A program made the translations under genes and the position numbers. Source: Hygrophila difformis (lineage: Eukaryota > Streptophyta > Magnoliopsida > Lamiales > Acanthaceae). Taken from it: a stretch of 64,000 bases of DNA. Of this stretch, positions 1 to 8,883 are shown in pieces. The DNA is taken from positions 34,661,105 to 34,725,104 of the forward strand of contig JAOANR010000005.1 of NCBI GenBank assembly GCA_030278955.1, given 5' to 3'. How positions within the stretch are numbered: the first letter of the stretch is position 1; the number at the start of each line of letters is the position of its first letter. The notes under the pieces are model-generated. The model ran no database searches, had not been told where the DNA came from, and saw only the letters and a program-made list of their open reading frames with translations.

Positions 1-2706
1 CCATCTTGCTCAACAGATTTCTAAGCCATACAGCATGACATACACACCAGGATGCTGCTATATATTCAGCTTCACATGTTGAGAGCATCAGAATCGGTTG
101 CTTCTTTGAAAGCCAAGTGAAAGCAGTATTTCCCTGAAAGAACACATACCCTGCAGTACTTTTTTGATCATCAATATCTCCACATCAATCACTGTCAGAG
201 TATCCAATCAGCTTGTAATCTTCTGTCCTCGAGTAGAACAACCCATATGACGTTGTTCCTTGAATGTACCTGAGGATTCTCTTTAACGCCTTCCAATGTG
301 AGCAAGTTGGGTTCTCCATGAACCGACTCACAACGCCAACACTTAGTGCAATATCTGGCCTTGTGCATGTGAGGTAGCGAAGGCTTCCAACCAAGATTCT
401 GTACCTTCCTGGATCAACTTGTTCTCCTTCATCAAACTTTGAAAGTTTTGCTCCAGGTTCCATAGGTGTTGATACGGGGTTGCACTTCTCCATCTTGAAT
501 TCTTTCAAGATCTTCTTCGCATATGCCTCCGGTGATACAAAGATGCCTCTTTCGGTTTGTCTAACTTCTAGACCAAAAAAGAACTTCATGAAGCCTAAGT
601 CAGTCATCTCAAACTTCTGTTTCATTCTTCTCTTGAAGTCTTCTATCATCTCATCACTGTTACCCATGAAAATGAGGTCATCAACATAAAGAGCAACAAA
701 CAAAATGTTACCTTCATTGTTCTTGATGTAGAGGGCATGCTCGTAGGGACATTGCTCAAACCCATTCTCCTTGAAATATTCATCAATGCGAGTATTCCAC
801 GCTCGCGGTGCTTGCTTTAGCCCGTAAAGCGCCTTCTTCAACTTCAACACCTTGTTTCTCCTCCAAGTTTCATATACCTGGTGGTTGTTCAACGTAGACT
901 TCTTCTTGCAGTACACCATTCAAGAATGTAGTCTTGACATCCATTTGGAATATTGGCCATTTATACTGAGCAGCTTGTGAAATGAGCAATCGGATTGTCT
1001 CCATTCTTGCGACAGGGGCAAAGACTTCATCATAATTGATTCCTTCCTTTTGCTTGTTCCCTTTGCGACAAGCCGAGCTTTGTATCGTTCAATCTCCCCT
1101 TGTGCATTCATCTTTCTCTTATAAACCCATTTCACTCCAATGGTCTGACTTCCTTTGTGCAATTCAGTGAGCTCCCATGTGTTGTTGCGCTCAATGGCTT
1201 CAATTTCTTCATCCATGGATGCTCTCCATTTTTCATCTAGTACGGCATCTTCATACTTGATATTTTCAGAATCTACCATCAGACATACAAGATGTACCTC
1301 TGTAGAGTCGTACAAATCTTGGAGACTTCTCATTCGAGGTTGTTGTGGCTCATCTTCTTCATCTTCTTCTTCAACAATTTCAGGATTTGTTGATAGAGCA
1401 GTTGGAATAACAGCTGACGATTCTCCGACTTCGTTGGCAACTTCCTTTGAGTTATTTCAGTCCCATTCACTTGCTTCATTCACTCGCACATCTCGACTTA
1501 TTATGACCTTCTTGCTTATCGGGTCATACAGCTTATACCCTTTTGTCAGTCCATCATATCCGATAAAAATATGTGCTTTGCTTTTATCTTCCAGCTTCAT
1601 CCTTCGCGGATCTGGTACATGTGCATATGCTACACTACCGAATATTTTTAGATGAAAGACGGTAGGCTTCTTACCACTCCATGCTTCCAGTGGTGTTCGA
1701 TTCTTCAACTTCATGTTTGGGCACCGATTCTGTATGTAGACGGCGCACATCACAGCCCAGAATTCCTTGGGCATCTTCTTGCTTTTCAGCATCGACCGAA
1801 CCATATCTAGGATGGTCCTATTCTTCCTTTCAGCTACTCCATTTTGTTGGGGCGAGTATGGTGCTGTCAGAAATCTTCTTATGCCTTCTCGTTCACAGTA
1901 CTCTCGGAATGCTGTAGAGGTGTATTCGCCTCCTCTATCAGATCGAATTGCTTTGATGGATCTGCCAGTTTTTTTTCGACACTCGCCTTGAATATTTTGA
2001 ACACCTTGAATGCCTCGGATTTTCCTTTCAGCAAATAGACCCACGTCCTTCGGGAGAAATCATCGATGGAAGAGATGAAGTATCTCTTTCCGCTGAAAGA
2101 TTCGGGTGTAATTGGCCACATATATCGGTGTGGATCAGCTCGAGCGGATGCTTCGCTTCATATTCGGCCTAATGAGGCCCTTGTTTGCTTCCCGAGTACA
2201 CAATCTTCACAAAATTCTCCTCCAAAATCCATCCTAGGCAGTCCTTTCACCATCTTCATCTTCACTAACTTTTTCAGGCCATCATAATGTAAGTGGCCAA
2301 AGCGATGATGCCATAGCGATGCTTTATCTACTTCTTTGACTTGTAAGCATTTCCTTTGCAAGCTTTGCAGGTTCAACTTGTGCATTCGATTTCTTTCCAT
2401 GTCGACTCGAGCTATCAAACGTCCTTGCTTGTATTTCAGGTGCAGCGACTGATCTTTTAGAAAGGTTGAGTAACCTTCCTCTACGAGCTGGCCAAGACTC
2501 AACATGTTGTTTTTGAGGTCTGGGACATAGTAGACATCTTGGATTGTCCCTATCAAGCCATCATTCTGTGTGAAACATATCGTACCACGGCCTTTGACTT
2601 GCACTTTTGATGCATTTCCGAATGATACATGACCATTGTCAACTTTCTGCATTTCTTTGAATAGATGCTCATCATAGCACATGTGGTTGCTTGCTCCAGA
2701 ATCGAG
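1..2706 (-). pseudogene. Copia-1 pol (protease, integrase, RT, partial RNase H), disrupted
   Basis: Fragments in order on the minus strand: protease (LDSGASNHMC, about 2670-2700) with the integrase zinc-binding region (H/H then C/C near HHRFGHLHYDG and CEDCVLGKQ) at 2158-2682; the integrase core ([18 protein letters not shown]) at 1457-2121; the RT start ([24 protein letters not shown]) at 920-1333; and RT proper with the catalytic YVDD box plus early RNase H (IGYSDSD) at 185-919. Neighbouring fragments lie in different frames, for example near 2120 and 920, and a stop follows SDSD at about 185. RNase H similarity (ending in an EAEYIA-type motif) runs to the window edge. The polyprotein order is integrase before RT, which is diagnostic for Copia. 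Not functional as it stands. Confidence 0.88.
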
Positions 2707-3768
2707 CTACCAGGATGTGTCATTGTTGATATCATTGTGGGCCATCATGAGAACACCTTCATTTGCTTTGTCTTCCACGACTAGATTGGTTGTCTCTTCC
2801 ACTCGTCTGTTGGCCCGACACTCTTTTGCAAAGTGTCCCATCTTGCCACAATTATAACATCCCTCGATGTTGCAATCGTCGGAATGATGACCATATTTGT
2901 GGCACTTTTGGCATTTGACGTTGGAGAAATTTGATCGACCGCCTCTACCTCGAGCGCGTCCTATTCCACGCCAGTTTGCTTGGCTTGATTGGAATATGTC
3001 CCTCAGGTACCTTTCATAATTATTACTTTGGATACCACGACCATGTCCACGATTTCCACGGTCTTTTCCTCTCTCCCGAAAGTTTCGAGTGTAGAGAACT
3101 TTTTCATCTTTGATTGACGCCTTGGTTTGGAGTGCCTGCTCGAGTGACTCCTCTTTCTTTTTCTTTTTCCTTTGTTCGTGTGCTTCGAGAGATCCAGCGA
3201 GCTCTTCAACGTTGAGCACTTTGAGGTCCTTTGATTCTTCAATCGCACACACAACATTTTCGAAATCATTGGTTAATGATCTCAATATTTTCTCCACAAT
3301 TCTGGCATCGGAGAATTCTTCTCCGTTCCGATTGAGTTGGTTTGCCACGGTCTGGACACGTGTGATGTAGTCAGACACGTTTTCTGACTCCTTCATTTTC
3401 ATGCTTTCAAGCTGTCCACGAAGGGTTTGGAGACGCACTTGCTTTACCCGGTCGGCTCTTTTGAATGATTTTTCAATGATGTCCCATGCTTCCTTTGAGG
3501 TGGTGGCACCGGATATTTTTTCGAAGCCTGATTCGTCAACGGCTCGGAATAACATGTACAGGGCTCCGCTGTGTTTGGACCGCACATCTTTCACTGCTTT
3601 TTGTTCTGCTGCAGTTAATTTCCCGGTATTTTCTGGTTCTACAAAACCATTTTGAACAACACACCATGCATCTTGAGCTCCGAGAAGGGCTTTCATTTGA
3701 ATACTCCATTTCTCGTAATTTGCTTTCGTAAGCTGTGGCAGTGACATCTGTCCCGTGATATTCGCCAT
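2707..3768 (-). CDS. gag: Copia-1 gag (open, 353 aa)
   Basis: Capsid/nucleocapsid protein of a Copia element. The start ATG at 3768 opens MANITGQMSLPQLTKANYE. The N-terminal three quarters match the Copia gag fold (W-x-I-Q-M-K-A-L-L, then LRGQLESMKMKESENVSDYI and an E-A-H-E helix). An RGRGG-rich basic stretch follows, then CX2CX4HX4C-like zinc knuckles near residues 285 (CQKCHKYGHHSDDC) and 305 (CYNCGKMGHFAKEC). The frame ends with TAG (2707-2709) immediately before protease, where family members usually have tyrosine (W-Y-L-D-S/T-G-A-S). It is either a single-base nonsense mutation or a readthrough site; the other lesions in pol make decay more likely. Confidence 0.85.
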   Translation of the reverse strand: MANITGQMSLPQLTKANYEKWSIQMKALLGAQDAWCVVQNGFVEPENTGKLTAAEQKAVKDVRSKHSGALYMLFRAVDESGFEKISGATTSKEAWDIIEKSFKRADRVKQVRLQTLRGQLESMKMKESENVSDYITRVQTVANQLNRNGEEFSDARIVEKILRSLTNDFENVVCAIEESKDLKVLNVEELAGSLEAHEQRKKKKKEESLEQALQTKASIKDEKVLYTRNFRERGKDRGNRGHGRGIQSNNYERYLRDIFQSSQANWRGIGRARGRGGRSNFSNVKCQKCHKYGHHSDDCNIEGCYNCGKMGHFAKECRANRRVEETTNLVVEDKANEGVLMMAHNDINNDTSW

Positions 3769-4060
3769 TTGACCAGGATAAATAATGTATATCTATATAT
3801 ATTTATCTTTTTTTTGCTTTAATATATATATATATATATATCAAATATATATAATATATATGTTGGCACAACAGTTGATAATAATGAATCACCCACTCCA
3901 CCAAGTATTTGCTTGCCTTCAATAAATGTCAACGCCCTCCTGCTTTTTTGTCTCCTGGACCTTTTTTTGTTTTTTTTATTCTCTCAAATTAATGAATGTG
4001 GTCACGGAGGAATATCACAGAGAAATAAATCTGGTGTGCACGGAAGCTTGACGCAAGGCG
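3769..4060 (-). other. Copia-1 5' leader, first segment
   Basis: Untranslated sequence upstream of the Copia-1 gag start. It is AT-rich and holds a (TA)n microsatellite. No open frame is seen. It continues at 41469 on the far side of the inserted Athila element, as the AGGAC duplication shows. Confidence 0.7.
3822..3862. repeat. (TA)n microsatellite
   Basis: A run of alternating T and A with few interruptions, inside the Copia-1 leader. Confidence 0.85.
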
Positions 4061-4065
4061 AGGAC
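4061..4065. repeat. Target-site duplication AGGAC, left copy (E1)
   Basis: AGGAC directly precedes the TGATAATGG terminus of the 5' LTR. The same five bases follow the 3' LTR terminus TTTCA at 41464-41468. This fixes the ends of E1 even though its 3' LTR is split by two later insertions. Confidence 0.95.
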
Positions 4066-4320
4066 TGATAATGGCCAGAAATGTCCATTATTTTCAATCC
4101 ATTTCCGTGTCTGAAACGGGCATTAGATCGCATTCCGGTCTTATATTAAATAAGAAAGCAGTAGAATTAGACTGATTTATGCATATTTGTAAAAATAATA
4201 AACTGGTACGAAAAATGCATAAATATGTAATTTTATTACACATTTATGCTAGAAAAATCCAAAAACATGAGAAAAAGAAAAGAAAAAGAAAAAGGAATGA
4301 AAAAGATGGGCAAAAGAATA

Positions 4321-4400
4321 AACCAGGCCCACAAAATACAAAAAGATGGGCAAAAGAATAAACCAGGCCCACAAAATACAAAAAGATGGGAAAAGAAAGA
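4321..4400 (+). repeat. 40-bp tandem duplication in U3
   Basis: Two adjacent copies beginning AACCAGGCCCACAAAATAC. The E1 3' LTR has one copy at this place, so the duplication arose after insertion or during replication. Confidence 0.85.
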
Positions 4401-4450
4401 AAAAGCCCACAAAAATACTCATTCAGCCCGCCAGGCCAGTAAGGTAGAGC

Positions 4451-4690
4451 CAGTCGCGAAACATGGCCTCACGACTAGGTGCAGTTTCGCGACACAAGAA
4501 GATAGTGAACTGAAGCACCCAGTCCCTAGACCCCCAGTCGCGAAACATGGCCTCGCGACTGGGAGGTGTTCCGCGACACACGAAGAATTGAAGGCAAATC
4601 CAATCTCAAGACACCAGTCGCTAGACACCCCAGTCGCGAAACATGGCCTCGCGACTGAGAGTGGTCTAGCGACACAGAAGGCATACTAGA
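4451..4690 (+). promoter_or_regulatory. U3 hairpin cluster upstream of the LTR TATA box
   Basis: Three repeats with complementary arms: 4451-4476, 4535-4562 and 4631-4657, each CAGTCGCGA, a short AACATGGC-like loop, then TCGCGACTG (the first has one mismatch). The third lies inside an outer stem GTCGCTAGAC / GTCTAGCGAC. The cluster ends about 150 bp before the TATA box. Inference: enhancer-like or structural elements of the LTR promoter. The TCGCGA core does not fit the CGCG-box consensus VCGCGB, so the binding factor is unknown. Confidence 0.7.
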
Positions 4691-4818
4691 GACTCAGTCC
4701 AGAAAGCCTCACGACTAGGCGAGGAGTCTTGCAACATGCAGCTGAGTTCCACGATACAAGACATGGCTGTGATGTGTGTGAGTCTCACGACACGTGTGGG
4801 CCTCAGGATCAAGGCCCA

Positions 4819-4844
4819 TGGGCCTAGGGTTTCACTTCTATAAA
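4819..4844 (+). promoter_or_regulatory. LTR core promoter: site II, telo-box, TATA box
   Basis: GGCCCATGGGCC contains two TGGGCC/GGCCCA site II elements. It is followed by CTAGGGTTT, a telo-box in reverse, and then CTATAAA with TATAAA at 4839-4844. Site II plus telo-box is a known combination in promoters of genes active in dividing plant cells. Transcription would be expected to start near 4870, placing all of 4870-8642 in R/U5. Confidence 0.7.
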
Positions 4845-5470
4845 CAGAAGGTGATCCCTATGTGCTCAGAGGAGAATTTCATTTTTCCTTGAAGACAGAA
4901 TCTGGAATATTATCTCTAGGTAGTTAGCTTAGTTTAGTGTTAATTGTTTTGTATTATTTACTTTGTGCCCTAGTTTAGCTTAGTTTAGCTTTAATTTAGT
5001 GTTTGTTTTTCCAGTAATTAGCTAGATAGCCAGTTTTATATGTTGTTTTCCTTGAAATTTTTGATTTAGGGTTTGAAATACCCCAAATCATGGGTATTAT
5101 CAAACCCATTTAATAAAATGGAAAGTTAATCTGAAAATAGTGTCCCAAAAACATGAAATGGGTGTTATTAACCCATGGATTTATTGCTTTCATTTTTCTT
5201 TTGGGTCATTTGACCCTTATTCGCTTACTGTCTATTTATTTTTGAAAGATGGTGCATGTTTATGCGTGATTAAACCTAGATTAGGGTTTGCCTTGTTTTA
5301 AATACTGTTTTAGCTTGTTGTTTTTTTTATTATTCAAGCATGTTCTTGTTAGATTTAATTTGTGTTTGGCTATTTTTTAGGCTAGAATAGCTTTTTGATC
5401 TAAAATTGGGTAGATCACGCTGTTTGCATGCTACTGTTCCCTTTTGCTTTTTCTGACTTGTGTCCTGAAC

Positions 5471-6029
5471 CATCCATGTCGCCAACCTCTTCCTGTCGCG
5501 AGACCACGTCTAGCGACAGGAAGGCTGTTTCGCGACATGGATGCCTAGGGACACTTGTCTTAATATTTTTAACAAATCCTCAGTCGCGAGGCAATCCTGT
5601 CGCGAGCCCACGGCTCGCGACACAACTTCCTGCTTAGCGACTGAGGACCCAAAAACTTGTGTATTTATTTCTGAATGGCTCTGTCGAGAAACCCCTGTCG
5701 CGAACCCACGGTACGCGACACACTTTTGCTTCGAGACAGGAAATTATGCCTTGATAATATTTTTGAAAACCCCAGTCGCTAGACCATCCTGTCGCGAGAC
5801 CACGTCTCGCAACACAATTTTTGCATCTCGCGACTGGGACCCAAACACTTTGAAAATTTTCAGCAAAGCCTTGTGTCGCTAGACTCCTGTCGCGAGACCA
5901 TGTCTCGCGACACACTTCCTGTCTGGCGACACAAAACCTAGCTTACCAAAAATTTCTAAATTTATCCTGTCGAGATACCCATGTCGCGAGCTTCGGCTAG
6001 CGACACAAATTATGGTATCACGACAGGAT
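5471..6029 (+). repeat. Array of six nested two-tier hairpins, about 100-bp period
   Basis: Units at 5471-5543, 5581-5643, 5681-5740, 5771-5838, 5871-5934 and 5964-6029. Each has an inner hairpin (TGTCGCGAGNC, 3-4 nt loop, GNCTCGCGACA) enclosed by an outer pair of complementary arms. Outer arms differ between units yet pair within each: CATCCATGTCGC with GCGACATGGATG; CCCAGTCGC with GCGACTGGG; TTGTGTCGC with GCGACACAA; ATCCTGTCGAGATACC with GGTATCACGACAGGAT (one unpaired position). The array lies downstream of the LTR promoter, so it would be in the RNA. The period, nesting and pairing are directly visible; function is unknown. Confidence 0.88.
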
Positions 6030-8642
6030 CCTTATCTTTTTGATTCCCAAAATTCTGATTCCTAATCCTCCATTATATTGCACCACTCACGTCATAACCC
6101 CACGAGTTAAGATGTAATATTCCAGATTGCAATATAAGGCGTTATGCTGCCGAAATTTTGATTCTCCATTCTCTCACTTAAATAATTGAACCCTTAAGTC
6201 ATTAATTAAAGATCATGATTAGCAATAATTAAGGTCAATAATTACCATGATTAAAGAATGTTTGTTCAATTCTCATTAAAATATTTTTCTATAAACAAAA
6301 CCTTAATGCCTTAAGCAGATAATCCGGACTGTAATTAATTATGGTATGAAGGGTTATTTAAGTCATTAATTATGGATTAATTCCATAACCTTGTATGAGA
6401 AACCAATGTCTCTCATACAAGGCACCTTCTTTCATTTTATTTATTTTTATTTTGTCTTTCTCGTGTTTGTGTGAAACAACTAGTAAGGAATATATCAGAC
6501 TAATGTTGGCGGGTATTCCCATACAGATAAACTAGCTCGTAGTCTGAGTATTAATTACTAGCTATTATTTTGCATGGTCTGGGTAGTGGTCGGTGGAAGC
6601 CTTGGCGGTTCGTCCATCCGGGATTATAATAGCTGCTCAGCTGACTCCTATCCAGATACAGTTTTATTTTCTTTATCTTAATTTCCAAACCCAAATTCCA
6701 ATCTATAATATAAGTTGGTTAATATCTGTCAATATTAGCTGATAAATATTGCAGAAAGGAAGCATGTAGGTTTTTATCTGAGACAGTGGAGGCCCAACTG
6801 GTAGCGATACTACCATTATAGGGTTTCTGTTGTCTAAATTCACTCCATCCGAGTAATTGGAAAATTGGATAGCAGATGTTTGCAATCCACCTGATCATTC
6901 TGCCACCACTATTGGCCTCCCGACCACTTCAAATTTGTGTTCCACATTTTGTCTAAACCCACCTTTATATTTTGGGTTAATTAATTTTGCACTTCCATAT
7001 ATCTTTATGCATGATATTATTATGTAATTACTGTGGTTTATAATATTTTGGGATCCTTCCCTTGGACATTAGAAGTCTAGATTTAAACAGATACTACATA
7101 TTAAATGTCCAATAAAAATTCATTCATAAAATCCGGATCTAAGTAAGGGATAAACTCCTCAGTTATGACTAGTTCATATTCAGTCAAGGGTTAAATTTTG
7201 GGAAATTAGAAGCAGAATCAGCGATTAGGTCTCTTCTAGACTGAAAGGGTCTGTGTTCTTCTTGAGAGTCTAGTACATGTTTAGGGAATGATTTTCAAAT
7301 CTATTATTTTCCAAAATTGCTATGTGTTGGGAATTTAGTCTTAACTATCACACCGAGATGGGATCCACTTGGATTCAAATACAGTGTGACAGATAATTCT
7401 AGAGGAATAATGCATAGGCCTTGGTTATTTACTAAGATAGGGTTGAGTTCCTTTCAACTGCTATCCTCCTCTGCCAAAGCCTATTTTGAGTCCTGAGTGA
7501 GTGCATCCGAAACGAACTTCATTAGTTTATATCTCATAACCACCTGGAAGGAAGTGAACACTGCGAGCGGTTCACCGAGATCCGGGAATTCTTGATCCAC
7601 ATCCGGTCACCCTGACTGGGGGCTCTTCTTATACTACCAGGGTAACTCTTTCAAAACCTCCGAGTGATAGGATTTTAAATGCTTTCTTACCGCTTTCTTT
7701 TAAATGCTTTCTTTATAGGTCACTCGGTTTTATTGAGAGTAGTGGAACTGCTTCTAGGTCTGAGAGTTAAGGGATAGTTCAGGCTTATTTGTAAACTTTG
7801 GGTGTGACATGGGGGAATGATAGCAGTACTTGGCACTTCAACTAATGATTTGTCGGGTGTTGCTTGTCCACCACAGATAAAATAACATACCCTGGCCGGG
7901 GCAGTTATGAATCTGTGGTATCTTAGAATCTGCGGTCTTAAGAACATGTAAACTCATACTGTAAGTACCTGTCTGTTAAAGGGAACATAGTACTGAGAGC
8001 ATGAGAACTAGCTGTCTGACATGATTATCCCAAACGAGGATCTGTGTATAAAAATGGAAGTTTAATTATGCTTTATCTAAATCTTGTCTAATCTTTATTC
8101 TTTTCTCCCTGTCCATTCTGTCATCTGTTTGAATCAGCTTCATAGCTAGTATAGATTAGATTACAGCATTCCTTAGAATAATTTTATTGCTTCCTTAGGG
8201 TAAATTTACCTACTTTTCTAGACCTAATTTTAATTGCTTTTTAGATTAAACTTATCTGCGCTCTAGAGTAGAACTTTACATGCTTTGTAGAATAACTTTA
8301 ACTGCTTTCATAGCCTAGTTTAAATTCCGTAAAGTAGTTGTCAGTCAACTTCTCAAACTGATTCGAGTAACCGAGTTGAAAATCTTGTAAAATGACATGG
8401 GACCTGCTTCCATCGCACATCCTCCAGTGAACGATCCGGACTTACCTACAAATTATTGCAATTTTTGACATCGTGTGCTTTCGAGCCACAGTTTCTTAAC
8501 ACGAGTAATAAAACGTGACAACCTATACATATATCCCTAATCCCAACTCCGTAATCCTAAATTTATTATCATTAAATAAAATCAAGACCGGGATTCCTTT
8601 TATTTCGAAAATACTCGTGCGGGAAATCTGTCAAAAGTTTCA
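6030..8642 (+). other. E1 5' LTR, R/U5 region without genes
   Basis: AT-rich LTR sequence with no credible ORF. It is repeated at 30900-33196 plus 41074-41463 (E1 3' LTR) and in inverse orientation at 25049-27650 and 61871-64000. It may be an intron or untranslated leader of the genomic RNA; a candidate donor CTAG/GTAGTT lies at 4920. Confidence 0.8.
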
Positions 8643-8660
8643 TGGCGCCGTTGCCGGGGA
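8643..8660 (+). other. E1 primer-binding site (tRNA-Asp)
   Basis: TGGCGCCGTTGCCGGGGA starts directly after the LTR terminus and is the complement of the 3' end of plant tRNA-Asp, the primer type known for Athila elements. It fixes the LTR boundary and the + orientation. Confidence 0.93.
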
Positions 8661-8763
8661 GGATGCAGCGCCATTTTATAAGAGAATTAAACTCCTGATT
8701 TACTCATAGCTAGTGTACATACTTTATTCAAAACAAAAATATCCCAATCTCAAAAGTCAGTCA

Positions 8764-8855
8764 CACATTTTTGAGCAGTAAAGCTCTAAATGTGAGGATG
8801 TTGATTTCTGAGAAATAACTCTTCAACACCACTTCTAACCTGGGGATGGTTGCAG
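8764..8855 (+). promoter_or_regulatory. Stem-loop/box/acceptor module, copy 1 (before gag)
   Basis: Stem arms CACATTT..GAGC (8764-8776) and GCTC.AAATGTG (8783-8794), then the box AAATGTGAGGATGTTGAT (8788-8805), then a candidate 3' splice site GGTTGCAG ending at 8855, 28 nt before the gag ATG. TTGAT in the box fits the loose plant branch-point consensus YTNAY. Role in splicing is inferred. Confidence 0.6.
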
Positions 8856-8883
8856 GTACTGCCCTCATTGAACGAAGCTGTAC

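Larger units (their letters stand above)
1..4060 (-). mobile_element. Copia-1 LTR retrotransposon, left part (truncated by the window edge)
   Basis: A Ty1/Copia element on the minus strand. Reading right to left it holds an untranslated leader, gag, protease, integrase, reverse transcriptase and the beginning of RNase H. The window starts inside RNase H, so the 3' LTR is not visible. The leader breaks off at the target duplication AGGAC (4061-4065), where the Athila element E1 begins, and resumes at 41469 beyond E1. Several frameshifts and nonsense codons in pol show it is dead. It is the oldest layer of this nest, because E1 and a Mutator-like element are both inserted in it. Confidence 0.92.
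4066..8642 (+). repeat. E1 5' LTR (4577 bp)
   Basis: Begins TGATAATGG and ends AAAGTTTCA just before the primer site. It carries a hairpin cluster in U3 (4451-4690), a TATA box (4839-4844), a nested-hairpin array downstream of the promoter (5471-6029) and a long region without ORFs (6030-8642). Four other copies of this LTR family lie in the window: the E1 3' LTR, the inverted solo LTR, and (diverged) the E2 LTR on the right. A 40-bp direct duplication at 4321-4400 is present once in the 3' LTR (around 23507). Confidence 0.94.

Noticed and set aside
5471..6029. CRISPR-like array (regular palindromic repeats)
   Set aside because: Units are not identical repeats with unique spacers, there are no cas genes, and the context is a plant LTR.
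4451..6029. CAMTA/CGCG-box sites
   Set aside because: The conserved core is TCGCGA (or TCGCGG), which does not fit VCGCGB because the first base is T.
7720..7947. Small conserved ORF in the LTR (also at 32664-32891)
   Set aside because: It is repeated only because the LTR is repeated, and composition gives no sign of coding.
8643..8660. tRNA gene fragment
   Set aside because: Only the 18-nt complement of the tRNA-Asp 3' end is present, as expected for a primer site; there is no cloverleaf.
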